This document shows, in pieces, positions 42,556 through 54,010 of a stretch of 64,000 nt of DNA (its first letter is position 1; each line of letters starts with the position of its first letter). Under the pieces are notes generated by a model, which searched no databases, was not told where the DNA came from, and saw nothing but the letters and a program-made list of their open reading frames with translations. The stretch spans positions 13,692,501-13,756,500 of the forward strand of contig JAPNXP010000001.1 in NCBI GenBank assembly GCA_028753945.1, in the 5' to 3' direction. Position numbers and translations under genes: made by a program. The stretch is from Hexactinellida sp. DTS-2022. Its lineage: Eukaryota > Porifera > Hexactinellida.

Positions 42556-42828
42556 CCCAACCCCTTCCACAGCCATTGAATTATCCTATCTGGGACGTTT
42601 GGATAGGAGGCTACAGAGTTGTACAAACATCAGGAAGCTAATAACAGTAGTACAGTACACATTCAAAATACACAAACTAAAAGGAAGTGTGCTTCGGGTG
42701 TGTAAACATTGTGTGAGAATCCTCAAATCTAACTAACTGTGTTATGATAGGGGGAGGGTGGGTGGGGATACGACTAAAGTTAACTCGTAGGTGGCACACT
42801 AACAATATATTTAAACTTGTGTCCCACC

Positions 42829-45035
42829 CAGGGGTTTATCTAGGATTTTCGTGGCTGGCACTTTATTATGGACGTATAAATTTGTACCGCACCCCATGGC
42901 TTACTATATATATATACGACTGTGTATGTTCCCGACTTGGCCTTCAAACAAGAAGGCCAGTTTTAAATTTCATTCAAAGCTAAACCATGCCTTCTATTGT
43001 GGTTTATTGGGTTGTACATGGGGTAATCAACCATTGCGAGTCCATTGGAACCACTTTTGAGAATATCAGATTTGTGGTTAAGTTATTTAGGCGCCATTTA
43101 ATGATGACACCACCAATATACAATTCGAGTCTAAAGAACTACAAGAAAATGAAAATTATTTGCTAATATACTTAGAATACATTTTCCGAATATTAATGAG
43201 AATGAATCTTATATATTAAATCACAATGATTTGTTTAGTTTTTTTTTTGTTCGGAATTGATTGAGGAACTGGTAAGAGCTACAGACTTGAAATTTGGCAG
43301 GGGGGTGGGAAATATTGTTTCTAGGAACAAGTTCTAATATCTAAGAAAAATATTAACATCTTCCCTTCCCTAAAGGTGACAAAACTTTAGCCTATTAAAT
43401 TCGAGGGTTTTCCAGTATGGATTAGCAGCTAGCATTCAATTCGTATAAAAGGATTTTAGTGTCTCTATCAATTGTTAAGTGTACATTATAGAATGCCTAT
43501 CTAGCATATCTGAGACTGTGATTTAATTGGTCGATAGGAAGTTAATTCATCCAATCAGTCATTTGTGTTCCGTGTGTCTACCCATACATTTCTAACATTT
43601 CATTGTGACTATTTGATTATTACCAATCAATTCAATAACTTCTCCACATCCCAAAGTCAGGGGTCCACAGAGTTGTACAGTTCCTTAGTGATATTTAATT
43701 AATTTCTATTTGGAGTCGGTTTGTTAATATACATGTTAATATACACGGATCTAGAAAATTGTCAGTTATAATTAGCATAAATATTCAACAATACAGGCGG
43801 ATTAGTATTTCCCAATTTATTTTTTCTGTCCTTATACGTGTATACCTATGGCTAGGGCCCACGGATATAAATAGACAGTTTAGGGGGGCATAACCCTACT
43901 CTGAAACAATAGCATTACTATTACGTGTGTCACTAGCGGTGACCTAAATATCACCCATATGATTCCCGTAATATAATCAAGCTGTGTATACGTATAGGGC
44001 CTTTGAATTTTAAGTAATGCCAAGGGGTAAGTATTACAGCCCATCCTTTTTTATTACAAAATGGCAAAAAGCGTAATGTAGGGAGGGGGTATATAATTTT
44101 GTTAATTTTTCGTTACATAACCGACATTTTTATAGGCTCCTAGAATCTGTTTGAGCTCAATCATGCACATACATTACTCAATTTGCATTAAGTCTATTGG
44201 AGTATGTATTTAAAAATACAACCGGCATTTAATTTGAAAAGGTATCTGCTTTAAATACAAGCGAGGGCAGCAGGCCCGAGTGCAAGTTGTAAGAACGCGC
44301 GTAGCGCGGGCGAGCAGCTTGTATATATAAACCAGCAATTATATACGTTTTATGGACGAAAATAGTAAGTTGTAATTCGGATAATACTTGTATTATGGTT
44401 GCTTTAGAATTTTTAAAAATTTTTAGAGTGTCGCCATTTTGTGATTTAGTAGCCTTTGGGGTATGAAATAAATTCCTATTTTAGTATTCGTGTTATAAAA
44501 TTATTAGAAAGTAGGAAGAAAATGAAATTTATGATATTTGAAAAATTTTTATTTTACCAAAAATTGTTACCGTCTTCATTAAATGGCGTCTAAATAACTT
44601 AACCGCAAATCTAAGATTCTCAAAAGTGGTTCCAATGGATTCACAATTGTTGATTACCCCATATACAATCCATTAAACCACAATAGAAGGCATGGTTTAG
44701 CTTTGAATGAAATTTAAAACTGGCCTTCTTGTTTGAAGGCCAAGTCGGGAACATACACAGTCGTATATATAGTAAGCCATGGGCACCCTAAAGGTATTAG
44801 CCATAATACCTAATCAGTATATTCAATATACACTATTTTAAGGAGGTAAATTGCAACGGTGCACAAACAGTTGTTTATCCAAGCATTTCTGGACCATGAA
44901 ATCTGGTCATACACCCTGCACCTAATTAAGTGCCAACCCGGCACCTAAATCGAATAGCAATTCACGCACTTTTCACCACAACTGATGCCTGGCCTGCACC
45001 TAAAAGTGCCGGCCAGGCACCTAGATAAACCCCTG
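42829..45035. mobile_element. Composite H1 hAT element, 2.2 kb (8-bp TSD GTCCCACC)
   Basis: Has the same ends as the 315-bp H1 MITE (CAGGGGTTTATCTAGG / CCTAGATAAACCCCTG) and its own perfect 8-bp duplication GTCCCACC at 42821-42828 and 45036-45043. Its extra length comes from the nested foldback element at 42894-44782. No transposase frame is visible. Confidence 0.88.
42894..44782. mobile_element. Nested foldback element, 1.9 kb, ~210-bp inverted ends
   Basis: CCATGGCTTACTATATATAT... at the left and its complement at the right extend about 210 bp (42894-43110 and 44574-44782). GCACC borders both sides (42889-42893, 44783-44787), probably a 5-bp duplication. The interior (43.1-44.6 kb) holds no recognisable gene. 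Confidence 0.75.
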
Positions 45036-45043
45036 GTCCCACC

Positions 45044-45540
45044 TCAGGTGGGGTACACTCAAATTTAGCGTGGTTATTGTTAATCATACATTTCCTTATT
45101 ATTATAGTCTTGTAAAGACTTGTTCAATTTGTTGTCTCCATTTTATAATTTGTTCAAGCATATTTACATTTATAAATGCAAAATTTTATGAATTACTTTT
45201 AATAAAAACTTTGTTAACAACGTCCCATGATGTATCTACTATGATTAATACATTAAATCCTACAAATTAAACAAAGAAGATACTTACTATTTAGTAATTG
45301 ATTATAGTTGTTTATTTTATAAATCAATCTATATTATTAAAACTCGATTGTTGTGTGTATGTTTGTTTGTGTGTGACAAACACAGACAAACACAGACAAA
45401 CACAGAAAAACACAGACAAACACACAACATTGTGCTTTTATAGCATTCTGTACAATAAAACAGTTTGATTTTCCTCTTATTCAGTTTACACCATTTTAAT
45501 GATACCAATAAATAAACAAACAAATAAATAAATATACAAA
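45044..45540. other. 3' flank of NHL gene 8
   Basis: AT-rich; a CAGACAAACA simple repeat at 45378-45425. No gene. Confidence 0.5.
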
Positions 45541-46776
45541 CTAAAAACATTGAAGAGGATAATTAGCATTATAAGACACGACACAAATGGTTCCTAATTT
45601 GGAGATACAAACTCCATAGGGCGCGATAAACTCCCCTAAGGCATTTCCTTTCCTTCCCAAGGTGAGAATATGCTGTCCCGATTCCGTATACACCTTGATG
45701 GCATTACTCCCATGGTCGCTAATGATGATATTACCAGCTGAGTCCAAACAGAAGAAGAAAGGGCTAGCGACCAAACTGTCCTCTGTCCCTCTAGAGACAC
45801 AGGAGCTGAGGGGGTGTCCTTCTCGAGAGAAGAAATGGACACATTTGGGACTCTTGTCTAGCACAACGATTCGATCAGCTGACAGCTTAACGTCTCTTGG
45901 TTCATACAGCTGGCCTATTCCGATGCAGGATTTGAATTTGAGGAGTTTCGAGTATACGCACACTCTGTCGTTGTTGTGATCTGCAACTAACACATCTCCG
46001 TTAGTGTCGATACAGAGTCCATTTGGATAGTTAAACTCTCCTTCCTTGTTGCCTTGAGTTCCAGTTCTGTTGATGAGTTTGTGATCTTTCTTTCGGAACT
46101 GTAACAATGCATCGTGCCCTGCGTCGGTTACGAATATGGACTCTTTGTTAACAGCTATTCCATGTGGCCACTCCAGCTTATCATTTCTGAATTGCTTCAC
46201 AAACTCTCCCTTTAAAGACACTAATTGCACACGATTGTTCCAACAATCTGCTATGTACATTAGCTCAGTGGATTCATCGAATGCTATTCCTGCGGCTTTC
46301 AACTCATTAGCACCTGCACCAAACTTCCCAGCTGTTAATTCCGGTTCTCGCTTGAGAGAATAGTCCGGTATCTCACACGGGACTATCTCTCCTAGCTCGG
46401 ATATCAGCTGTCGGATTGTGTCCAAATTTTGACACCTGAAGACGGGACATAGGAATGTGGCAGATGGTCCCAGTTTCTTAATTCCCTGTTGGTAGGCTTG
46501 TTTGGCCTGTTCATGGAACTCTAGGTTTGGGTTAACCTTTATGCTCATTTCCATCATTTGTTGCTGTACCCTTTCCAGTTCTTCTATGTCAGCGATACGA
46601 GTGGCCTCTTTGTTCCTGTGGTCCTCTCGCAGCCCTCGGACCCTCTGGAGGAGAGCGTCCCTCCTCGCGATCAGCTGATCGATTAGGGAATCGAATGTTT
46701 GGTGGATTAAAGTGGCGACATTGTCGAAATGTGCCATTTTATCAAATGTTACATTTGTAGGCATATTAGTGGCCAT
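45541..46776 (-). CDS. NHL-propeller protein, paralogue 8
   Basis: 411 residues, intronless. Blade-face residues: KAA/CWNN, EWPH/AGHD, NYPN/HNND, YEPR/DKSP, ASPF/HGSN, APY/SYNA. Blades 3, 4 and 6 carry residue sets found in no other copy. N-terminal half nearly invariant (RVRGLRE for RVRELRE, IADIEE for IAAIEE). VKQFRND replaces VAQFRND. Same start and stop context as the family. Confidence 0.88.
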   Translation of the reverse strand: MATNMPTNVTFDKMAHFDNVATLIHQTFDSLIDQLIARRDALLQRVRGLREDHRNKEATRIADIEELERVQQQMMEMSIKVNPNLEFHEQAKQAYQQGIKKLGPSATFLCPVFRCQNLDTIRQLISELGEIVPCEIPDYSLKREPELTAGKFGAGANELKAAGIAFDESTELMYIADCWNNRVQLVSLKGEFVKQFRNDKLEWPHGIAVNKESIFVTDAGHDALLQFRKKDHKLINRTGTQGNKEGEFNYPNGLCIDTNGDVLVADHNNDRVCVYSKLLKFKSCIGIGQLYEPRDVKLSADRIVVLDKSPKCVHFFSREGHPLSSCVSRGTEDSLVASPFFFCLDSAGNIIISDHGSNAIKVYTESGQHILTLGRKGNALGEFIAPYGVCISKLGTICVVSYNANYPLQCF

Positions 46777-46876
46777 TTTAGTTTTTGTTACGAATTGAGT
46801 TTATTCAAATAATATAATTAATCTATTACAGATCTATCTTATACTTGTGTAACCTGAGAATACCAAAGTACGTCAA

Positions 46877-46993
46877 TGGTTGCTATGGTAATTATTGGTT
46901 AGAAGGGAATTTTATTGGATAATTGTGTCTACTGTGACTCAATAAACCAATAAAATTCCCTAACTTTCCACTAACCATAGCATAGCCAAACCA
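46877..46993. promoter_or_regulatory. Upstream inverted repeat of NHL gene 8
   Basis: Arms and TGACTCA loop preserved. The following palindrome reads GCGCCATAATTGTTGGCGCC. Confidence 0.58.
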
Positions 46994-47387
46994 TAGTTTG
47001 AATAATATTATAATTCTAAGCGCCATAATTGTTGGCGCCTGAAATTGTTCTTTGAAAGGATAGTTTCTATTCTTTTATTCATTTATAAGTTAGTTTATTG
47101 GTTTCTAATCTTTCCCCGCCTAAACACAATCAGATCCTATTTATGGCGCCTAAATCTACTATTCTATTCGTTTGTTCGGATTTGTTAAAGTGACAGGGGA
47201 ATAGAAACAGCATTTATATTCGAGATAGAAAATACCTTCCCAATTGTATGAATAGGTAAACAAGTATGCTGAACACGAATTTATATTTATAAGAATTCGA
47301 GCCCTTTGGTCTCGGTCGTTTTGCGTCGGATCGGTTCTACGCACTTCAAGTTAACGGCTTCGATCTTTTTTAACTAGTTTAACAATA
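46994..47387. other. Intergenic block, unit 8
   Basis: No gene; the common hAT relic region is missing here and the sequence instead resembles 60000-60365. Confidence 0.4.
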
Positions 47388-47703
47388 CAGTACACCATCG
47401 CTAATCCGAACAGAGGTGTTCCTATTCAAAAAATTCTGTTCCGATTAGTGAATTCGTTCGGATAGTGAAGTAATGCATTTTCTATGGGCATCTATAAATG
47501 AGAATCTCGATAATCATCACAAACTTGTACAAACCTTGCTAATCCGCACTAAACATCTAGTGTACCCCTTAAAAATTAAAATACTTGTCTGAGACTTGTT
47601 TTTTATACTTCCATTGCAATATATGTACCTATATTTACGATTTTCCCACTTTTATTTGAAAAATATTTTGGTATCTCCTGTTCGGATTAGCGAGGGTGTA
47701 CTG
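47388..47703. mobile_element. 316-bp pogo-like MITE (TA TSD)
   Basis: Ends CAGTACACCATCGCTAATCC and GGATTAGCGAGGGTGTACTG, flanked by TA. The empty site (AGTTTAACAATAACCTTTGG) is at 60360-60380. The interior has TTCGGAT/ATCCGAA repeats in both orientations. Confidence 0.9.
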
Positions 47704-48399
47704 TAATACCTTTTGGAAGCTGACTTCTAGGTCGATTTTGAATTTCATTAATTTGTTAACTTAATTGTGTAAACATCAGTGGAAGCCGCTAATCTTCAAG
47801 CCTGTACTAGTTTACAAAACATTTATGTTTTTGAGTCATGAGTCATTAGGAAATATACGTTTCCCTGGCAACCGAGGAATGTGTCAACATTCCATTTATA
47901 ATTTCGATATATTTCATTCAACGAGTTATGGACATCCTCATGTTCCAATTTTGAACATTTATAACGCGTTTAACTATGTTAAAAGCAGGCTATAATAACA
48001 CGATAATTCCCACCAAAAATAGCGATTACGTAATCAAATGGTGATATATCACAATTCTAAAGGGTGTTATGTATGCCTTGATATCATGTTCCTAACTTCC
48101 TATACAATTATAATGCATTTTTCAGGTCTGTCATTACTAGCTATTGAGATAAATATATGTCAGCTAATAACCAATGGCCTTTAAGTAATCCATGGTCCAG
48201 CAAAATCTACTCAGTAGTAAGGCCTTATATAACGAAGGTCACGCCTGAGTAAATTTATTCATCTAATATTAGTCGCAATACGATTATCAACCGACTATAC
48301 TAAATAAATTGTATCAACATGTGATATCCTCGAAAAGTCACAAAATTATTGGTCAGAAAAGGGCCTAAAACAATAATCGCCTAGGCTACTATTAGGATA
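47704..48399. mobile_element. Degraded relative of the interior of the 52025 foldback element
   Basis: 47800-48245 matches 52530-52970 in order (words CAACCGAGGAATGTGTCAAC, CATTTATAACGCGTTTAACT, GAAGGTCACG) with many substitutions, but the long inverted ends are absent. No gene. Confidence 0.55.
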
Positions 48400-49195
48400 T
48401 ATACGGAATTCATTTAGAGGCACTATATTAGGCATTATGCAATATATACTATATCCTATATCCTAGGTCATTCTCTATTGTTACTATCACAATAAGAAAT
48501 ATATCTTGTATATTAAATCACAAAAAATCTAAAATTACAGCTGTGCCGACTGCATAACCATTTAGAGGCACTATATTAGGCACTATATACTATATACTAA
48601 GTCATTCTTTATTATTACTATCACAGGTATATGTTCTACGTATATTAAATTACAGAAAATCTAAAACTATAGCTGTGCCGACTGCATATTAATTTAGAGG
48701 CACTATTATTACTATCACAGGTAGGATATTATATTTATACTAATGTCCTATTGTTACTATCACAGGTAGAAATATATCTTGTATATTAAATCACAAAAAA
48801 TCTAAAATTACAGCTGTGCCGACTGCATATTCATTTAGAGGCACTGTATAGGCACTATAGACTGTATACTATATCCTAGGTCATTCTCTATTGTTACTAT
48901 CACAGTTAGGATATTATATTTAACTAACGTCCTGTTATTACTATCACAGGTAGGATATTTATTTATACTAATGTCCTGTTATTACTATCACAGATATTAA
49001 AATAACAAAAATCTAAAATTATAGCTGTGCCGACTACATATTCATTTAGAGGCACTATATTAGGCACTAGGCATTATATACTATATCTTGGGTCATTCTC
49101 TATTGTTTCTATCACAGGTAGGAATATCTTATATATTAAATCACAAAAAATCTAAAATTACAGCTGTGCCGACTACATATTCATTTAGAGGCACG
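48400..49195. repeat. ~140-bp imperfect tandem array
   Basis: AGCTGTGCCGACT recurs at about 48539, 48671, 48812, 49023 and 49162, each preceded by AAAAATCTAAAATTA and followed by CATTTAGAGGCACTAT and a CTATTGTTACTATCACAGGT segment. Spacings are 132, 141, 211 and 139 bp. The core word also forms the inverted ends noted at 30744 and 31156. Confidence 0.75.
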
Positions 49196-49609
49196 GCAAA
49201 ATAATTTTAGGTGTGATCTAGTGGTTCCGTAATTGCCAAAATCAATGGAAATACACTCCAGTTTTCAACTAATGTGTTTGAATGTTATCATACAAATGTC
49301 ATTTTATTGAGCTTATCACTGTAGTTTAGGGAGTCAATCCTAGGGCCATGGGACGATAGTTATTTTCGTTAATAAACTAATATTATACTACTTGTATAGG
49401 TGATAAGTACTTAGAATTGATATTCAACTAGAGAATAATCTTCCAACTCCCCAACTATTTTATTCAGGGAATCGTAAGTAGCATTTCTCAATATTATTGG
49501 CATATTCGCACTGACTTTACAACGTAGGGCTTGCATATTAAAGTATCATGGCTGCACTTTGATACTAACTAATAGATTAATGTTACTTCAGGTCTTATAT
49601 TGAGTAAAT
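49196..49609. other. Unassigned single-copy sequence
   Basis: No gene or repeat recognised. Confidence 0.4.
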
Positions 49610-49692
49610 CAGTGGTCCCAACCTGGGGTCCACAAGATGTATTACGGTCACAATGGGAGGGGGTCCACGGTTGAAAAGTTTGGGAATCGCTG
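49610..49692. mobile_element. 83-bp hAT MITE (7/8 TSD)
   Basis: Starts CAGTGGTCCCAACCTGGGGT and ends AAGTTTGGGAATCGCTG; flanks GAGTAAAT (49602-49609) and GACTAAAT (49693-49700). Same terminal style as the 31308 and 62189 elements. Confidence 0.7.
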
Positions 49693-50013
49693 GACTAAAT
49701 AATGAATTATTTGGTGTGTTATGGTTCCTAATCGATACATTGAGAACATGCCTATAGCTTGCATTCCTATATCTCTTCTGGTTGCCATGGATCTTAAAGT
49801 ACCATGTAATCTTCAAGTCTTATACTTATGTATTGTTTATGAATGTAATGTTAATTTAATGTTGTTCGAGTAAGAGACACTTATCTATAAACATAGGAAA
49901 GCAATACTATTGGCTGTCAATATCTTGAGTCTGTTGTTATCTTGATCCGCTCCATAGAGTTGTTAGTGGAGATATAAAGAGTTGTCTCGGATCATATGTT
50001 AGTCCCATTCGTA
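49693..50013. other. Unassigned spacer, related to 32280-32470 and 63150-63640
   Basis: Shares AGGAAAGCAATACTATTGGC and CATAGAGTTGTTAGTGGAGA words with those regions. No gene. Confidence 0.4.
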
Positions 50014-50194
50014 CAGTAGAACCTCGTTAATACGAACACCAACGGACGGTAAGAATTTGTTCGTTTTGCCGGAGTTCGTATTAACCGGAGTAACAACATT
50101 GAATAGCCATTATAGGGACCTGATTTGTGGAACTGTTTGTTCGTCTTATCCGGAAATTCGTATTAACCGTGTTCGTACTAACGAGATTCTACTG
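50014..50194. mobile_element. 181-bp pogo/Tigger-like MITE (TA TSD)
   Basis: Ends CAGTAGAACCTCGTTAATAC and GTACTAACGAGATTCTACTG, flanked by TA. The CAGTAGAACC start is typical of pogo-superfamily elements. Confidence 0.88.
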
Positions 50195-50393
50195 TATATT
50201 AAATATGCAGATTGCAAGAATTGAGATTAATTGAATTCTCTTGAATTACTCAGTTTTTAAAAAATGAAAAAATGAGAAAAAAAATGAGAGAGCGCGGGTC
50301 AAAAAATGAATATCAGTTGTAACTCAGTTTATCTTATTCAGTTTACACCATTTTAATAATACCAATAAATAAACAGATAATTATATATACAAA
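50195..50393. other. 3' flank of NHL gene 9
   Basis: AT-rich with AAAAAATGAGAAAAAAAATG tracts. No gene. Confidence 0.5.
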
Positions 50394-51629
50394 TTAGAAA
50401 CATTGAAGAGGATAATTAGGATTTAAGGACACGACACAAATGGTTCCTAATTTGGAGATACAAACTCCATTGGCCTCGATAAACTCCCCTAAGGCATTTC
50501 CTTCCCTTCCCAAGGTGAGAATATGCTGTCCCGATTCAGTATACACCTTGATGGCATTACTTCCCCAGTCGCTAATGATGATATTGCCAGCTGAGTCCAA
50601 ACAGAAGAAGTAAGGGTTAGCGACCAAACTGTCCTCTGTCCCTCTAGAGACACAGGAACTGAGGGGGTGTCCTTCTCGAGAGAAGAAATGGACACATTTG
50701 GGACTCCAGTCTAGCACCACGATTCGATCAGCTGACAGCTTAACGTCTCTAGTGTAATACAGCTGTCCTATTCCGATGCAGGATTTGAATTTAAGGAGTT
50801 TCGAGTATACGCACACTCTGTTGTTGTAGCTATCTGCAACTAACACATCTCCGTTAGTGTCGATACAGAGTCCTTCGGGCCAGTAAAACTCTCCTTCCTT
50901 GTTGCCTTTAGTTCCATTTCTGTTGATTAGTTTGTGATCTTTCTTTCGAAACTGTAACAATGCATGATGCCCTGTGTCAGTTACGAATATGGACTCTTTG
51001 TTAACAGATATTCCCCATGGACTCACTAGCTTATCATTCCTGAATTGTGCCACAAACTCTCCCTTTAATGACACTATTTGCACACGACTGTTCCCATAAT
51101 CTGCTATGTACATTAGCTCAGTGGATTCATCGAATGCTATTCCTGCGGCTTCCAACTCATTAGCACCTGCACCTAACTTCCCAGCTGTTAATACCGGTTC
51201 TCGCTTGAGAGAATAGTCCGGTATCTCACACGGGACTATCTCTCCTAGCTCGGATATCAGCTGTCGGATTGTGTCCGTATTTTGACACCTTAAGACGGGA
51301 CATAGGAATGTGGCAGATGGTCCCAGTTTCTTAATGCCCTGTTGGTAGGCTTGTTTGGCTTGTTCATGGAACTCTAGGTTTGGGTTAACCTTGATGCTCA
51401 TTTCCATCATTTGTTGTTGTACCCTTTCCAGTTCTTCTATGGCAGCGATACGAGTGGCCTCTTTGTTCCTGTGGTCCTCTCGCAGCTCACGGACCCTCTG
51501 GAGGAGAGCGTCCCTCCTCGCGATCAGCTGATCGATTAGGGGATCGAATGTTTGGTGGATGATAGTGGCGACATTGTCGAATTGTGCCATTTTATCAAAA
51601 GTTACATTTGCAGGCATATTAGTGGCCAT
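50394..51629 (-). CDS. NHL-propeller protein, paralogue 9
   Basis: 411 residues, intronless. Blade-face residues: EAA/YGNS, VSPW/TGHH, YWPE/SYNN, YYTR/DWSP, ANPY/WGSN, EAN/SLNP. Blade 2 is unusual: both residues before the proline and the one after it are new (VSPWGIS for xxPHGIA), and blade 6 replaces E-P-R by E-A-N. N-terminal half as in the family except PANVTF for PTNVTF. This copy shows the widest departure at the putative binding face while keeping the scaffold. Confidence 0.88.
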   Translation of the reverse strand: MATNMPANVTFDKMAQFDNVATIIHQTFDPLIDQLIARRDALLQRVRELREDHRNKEATRIAAIEELERVQQQMMEMSIKVNPNLEFHEQAKQAYQQGIKKLGPSATFLCPVLRCQNTDTIRQLISELGEIVPCEIPDYSLKREPVLTAGKLGAGANELEAAGIAFDESTELMYIADYGNSRVQIVSLKGEFVAQFRNDKLVSPWGISVNKESIFVTDTGHHALLQFRKKDHKLINRNGTKGNKEGEFYWPEGLCIDTNGDVLVADSYNNRVCVYSKLLKFKSCIGIGQLYYTRDVKLSADRIVVLDWSPKCVHFFSREGHPLSSCVSRGTEDSLVANPYFFCLDSAGNIIISDWGSNAIKVYTESGQHILTLGREGNALGEFIEANGVCISKLGTICVVSLNPNYPLQCF

Positions 51630-51729
51630 TTTAGTTTTAGTTACGAATTGAGTTTGTTCAAATAATATAATTAATCTATTACAGATCTATCTTATACTTG
51701 TGTAACTTGAGAATACCAAAGTACGTCAA

Positions 51730-51845
51730 TGGTTGCTATGGTGATTTTTGGAAAGAAGGGAATTTTATTGGATAATTGTGTCTACTGTGACTCAATAAAC
51801 CAATAAAATTCCCTAACTTTCCAGTAAACAAGCATAGCCAAACCA
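51730..51845. promoter_or_regulatory. Upstream inverted repeat of NHL gene 9
   Basis: Arms preserved with AGTAAACAAGCATAGCC on the right side; TGACTCA in the loop. The palindrome beyond it is degraded (GCGCCAAATAGTTGGCACC). Confidence 0.56.
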
Positions 51846-52024
51846 ATGTTTGAATAATATTTGAATTCTAAGCGCCAAATAGTTGGCACCTGAATTTATT
51901 CATTTATAAGTTAGTTTGATAGTTTCTAATCTTTCCCCGCCTAAACACAATCAGATCGAAATACTCTAGCCATTTATGTTCAGTGTACAATCTACCTTGA
52001 AATGAACGATTATATAACCCAAAC

Positions 52025-53326
52025 CACGGACTACTAGAATACCGGACGCGACAAAGCCAAACCACAGTCAAAAATGCGTAGGCTGAACATTGTATGACTG
52101 AAAATGTGGTCAATTCTGTATGTTTAGTCACTAAATTTGGTATCTAACACAATCTTTGGGCGCTGAATTCAAAAATGACAATTTCAAGGTTCAAAAACTC
52201 ACTCCCCGCCCTAATTTTGGCAAAAAGGCTTGTTCACACCCAAATATGGTCAATTCCATATTTTTGTTTCTATTACTTCATCACAACACTAAATTCGCAA
52301 TATCCTCTTAACTAGGAACGATATTGATGAACACATGATTGATAAATTGTTCAGCTAAATATATATTACTACGTGACCTTCGATATACAAGGCCTGACTT
52401 GCTAAGCGTATTACCTAATAATGAATTAAGTGTTAATTATCTCATTATCTCAAAGATTATTGAAGTTAGGCATAGAAAATGTATTATCAATGAATAGGAA
52501 GTTACCTATTGCGGATAGATCAGTGCTAGCCTAGTTTACATAACATTCATAGTTTTTGAGTTATGGCACATTTTAGAAAAAATACATTTTCCTTGGCAAC
52601 CGAGGAATGTGTCAACATTCCATTTATAATTTCGATATATTTTATTCAACTACTTCTGGGTATAACCATGTTCCAATTTTGAACATTTATAACGCGTTTA
52701 ACTATGTTAAAAGTATGCTAGAAAAACAAGATAATTCGCAACCAAAATTACCATAACGTCATCAGATGATGACATATCACAATTCTGGAGGGTGCTATGT
52801 ATACCTGGATACCATATTCCTATATAGTTATAATACACTTTTCAGCTCTATCATTGCTAATTATTGGAATAAAGATCAATTCTCCATTTTTCAATGCACT
52901 TTAAGTAATCCATGGTACACAAATTTTCGCTTAGCAAGTCAGGCCTTGTATACCGAAGGTCACGTGGTAATATTATATTATATATATTTATTATTTAGCT
53001 GAACAATTTATTAATCATATGTTCATCAATATCGTTCCTAGTTATGTGGATATTGCGAATTTAGTGTTATGATGAAGTAATAGAACAAAAATATGGAATT
53101 GACCATATTTGGGTGTGACCACGCCTTTTTGCCAAAATTAGGGCGGGGAGTGAGTTTTTGAACCTTGAAATTGTAATTTTTGAATTCAGCCCCAAAAGAT
53201 TGTGTTAGATACCAAATTTAGTGACTAAACATACAGAATTGACCATATTTTCAGTCATACAATGTTCAGCCTACGCATTTTGACTGTGGTTTGGCTTTGT
53301 CGCGTCCGGTATTCTAGTAGTCCGTG
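52025..53326. mobile_element. 1.3-kb foldback DNA element, ~385-bp inverted ends
   Basis: Left arm 52025-52408 and right arm about 52928-53326 are near-perfect inverted copies beginning CACGGACTACTAGAATACCG. The flanks CCCAAAC (52018-52024 and 53327-53333) are duplicated, and the empty site ATAACCCAAACATAGTGG is present near 2946 and 6077. A 7-bp duplication does not fit the common superfamilies neatly. The interior has no transposase frame; a 78-codon plus frame (52766-53002) is unconvincing. Confidence 0.9.
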
Positions 53327-53333
53327 CCCAAAC

Positions 53334-54010
53334 ATAGTGGTAGGGAATTGAAAGTTTGGTTGTATTGTTGGCCCATCTTTATTCTTCGCTATATCATCGA
53401 CATTATTATCTAAAGTAGCTAGTGTTCCAGAATGGTCATCTTTTCTAAGTACAAGGTAGCTAGATACTGTAGACTCCGTTTAATCGGTTCGTACTCTGAG
53501 ACTGAGACAGTGGAACTACCAGTTGTTGTTGAAACACTATCTAGACTATCTAAGGTAGCTCTAATAGTCCACCAGTGGGCACAAGCTGGATTAGATAGAG
53601 ATGATTAGAGACTATATTAGAAAGGGTTGTTTTGGGACGTAGAGTAGACTACAGTTTTTTTAACCAATTCTTTGCATGGAAATATAAATAAAGTCAGAAA
53701 ATCCGATAGTTAGAATAAACCGATTGTAAATATATCAAAATGAAATTTCTTACACATTTAAATTATTAGTTAGTTACTAAAAACCGAGTACGTTAGTTGG
53801 AAACCCGGTGTTATAAATTCCGGGTTCGACTGTATTAGAGTGACAGACTAGACTACAAATCTATAATTCAATCCTCTGAGCATTGTCCTTAAATTTCTCG
53901 ATCAATTTCTCGATCTCGATGAAAGTCATCCAAGGTCGCCAAGCATTTCATCCTCTATAGTGGAACGGATGTAGGTTTTGATAAGCTTTTCACCATTGAA
54001 GTTTTCTAAG
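53334..54010. other. Rearranged copy of the conserved block, unit 9
   Basis: Pieces of the MKRTI relic region, the unidentified block and the transposase C-terminal end (53920-54000) are joined with deletions, then a second copy starts at 54000. An internal tandem duplication of the unit is the simplest reading. No gene. Confidence 0.45.

Noticed and set aside
43800-44400. Possible gene in the interior of the nested element
   Set aside because: All frames are short and interrupted; the GAACGCGCGTAGCGCGGGCG stretch is a local GC palindrome without coding signal.
52766-53002. 78-codon frame inside the foldback element
   Set aside because: AT-driven, overlaps the right inverted arm, no transposase motif.
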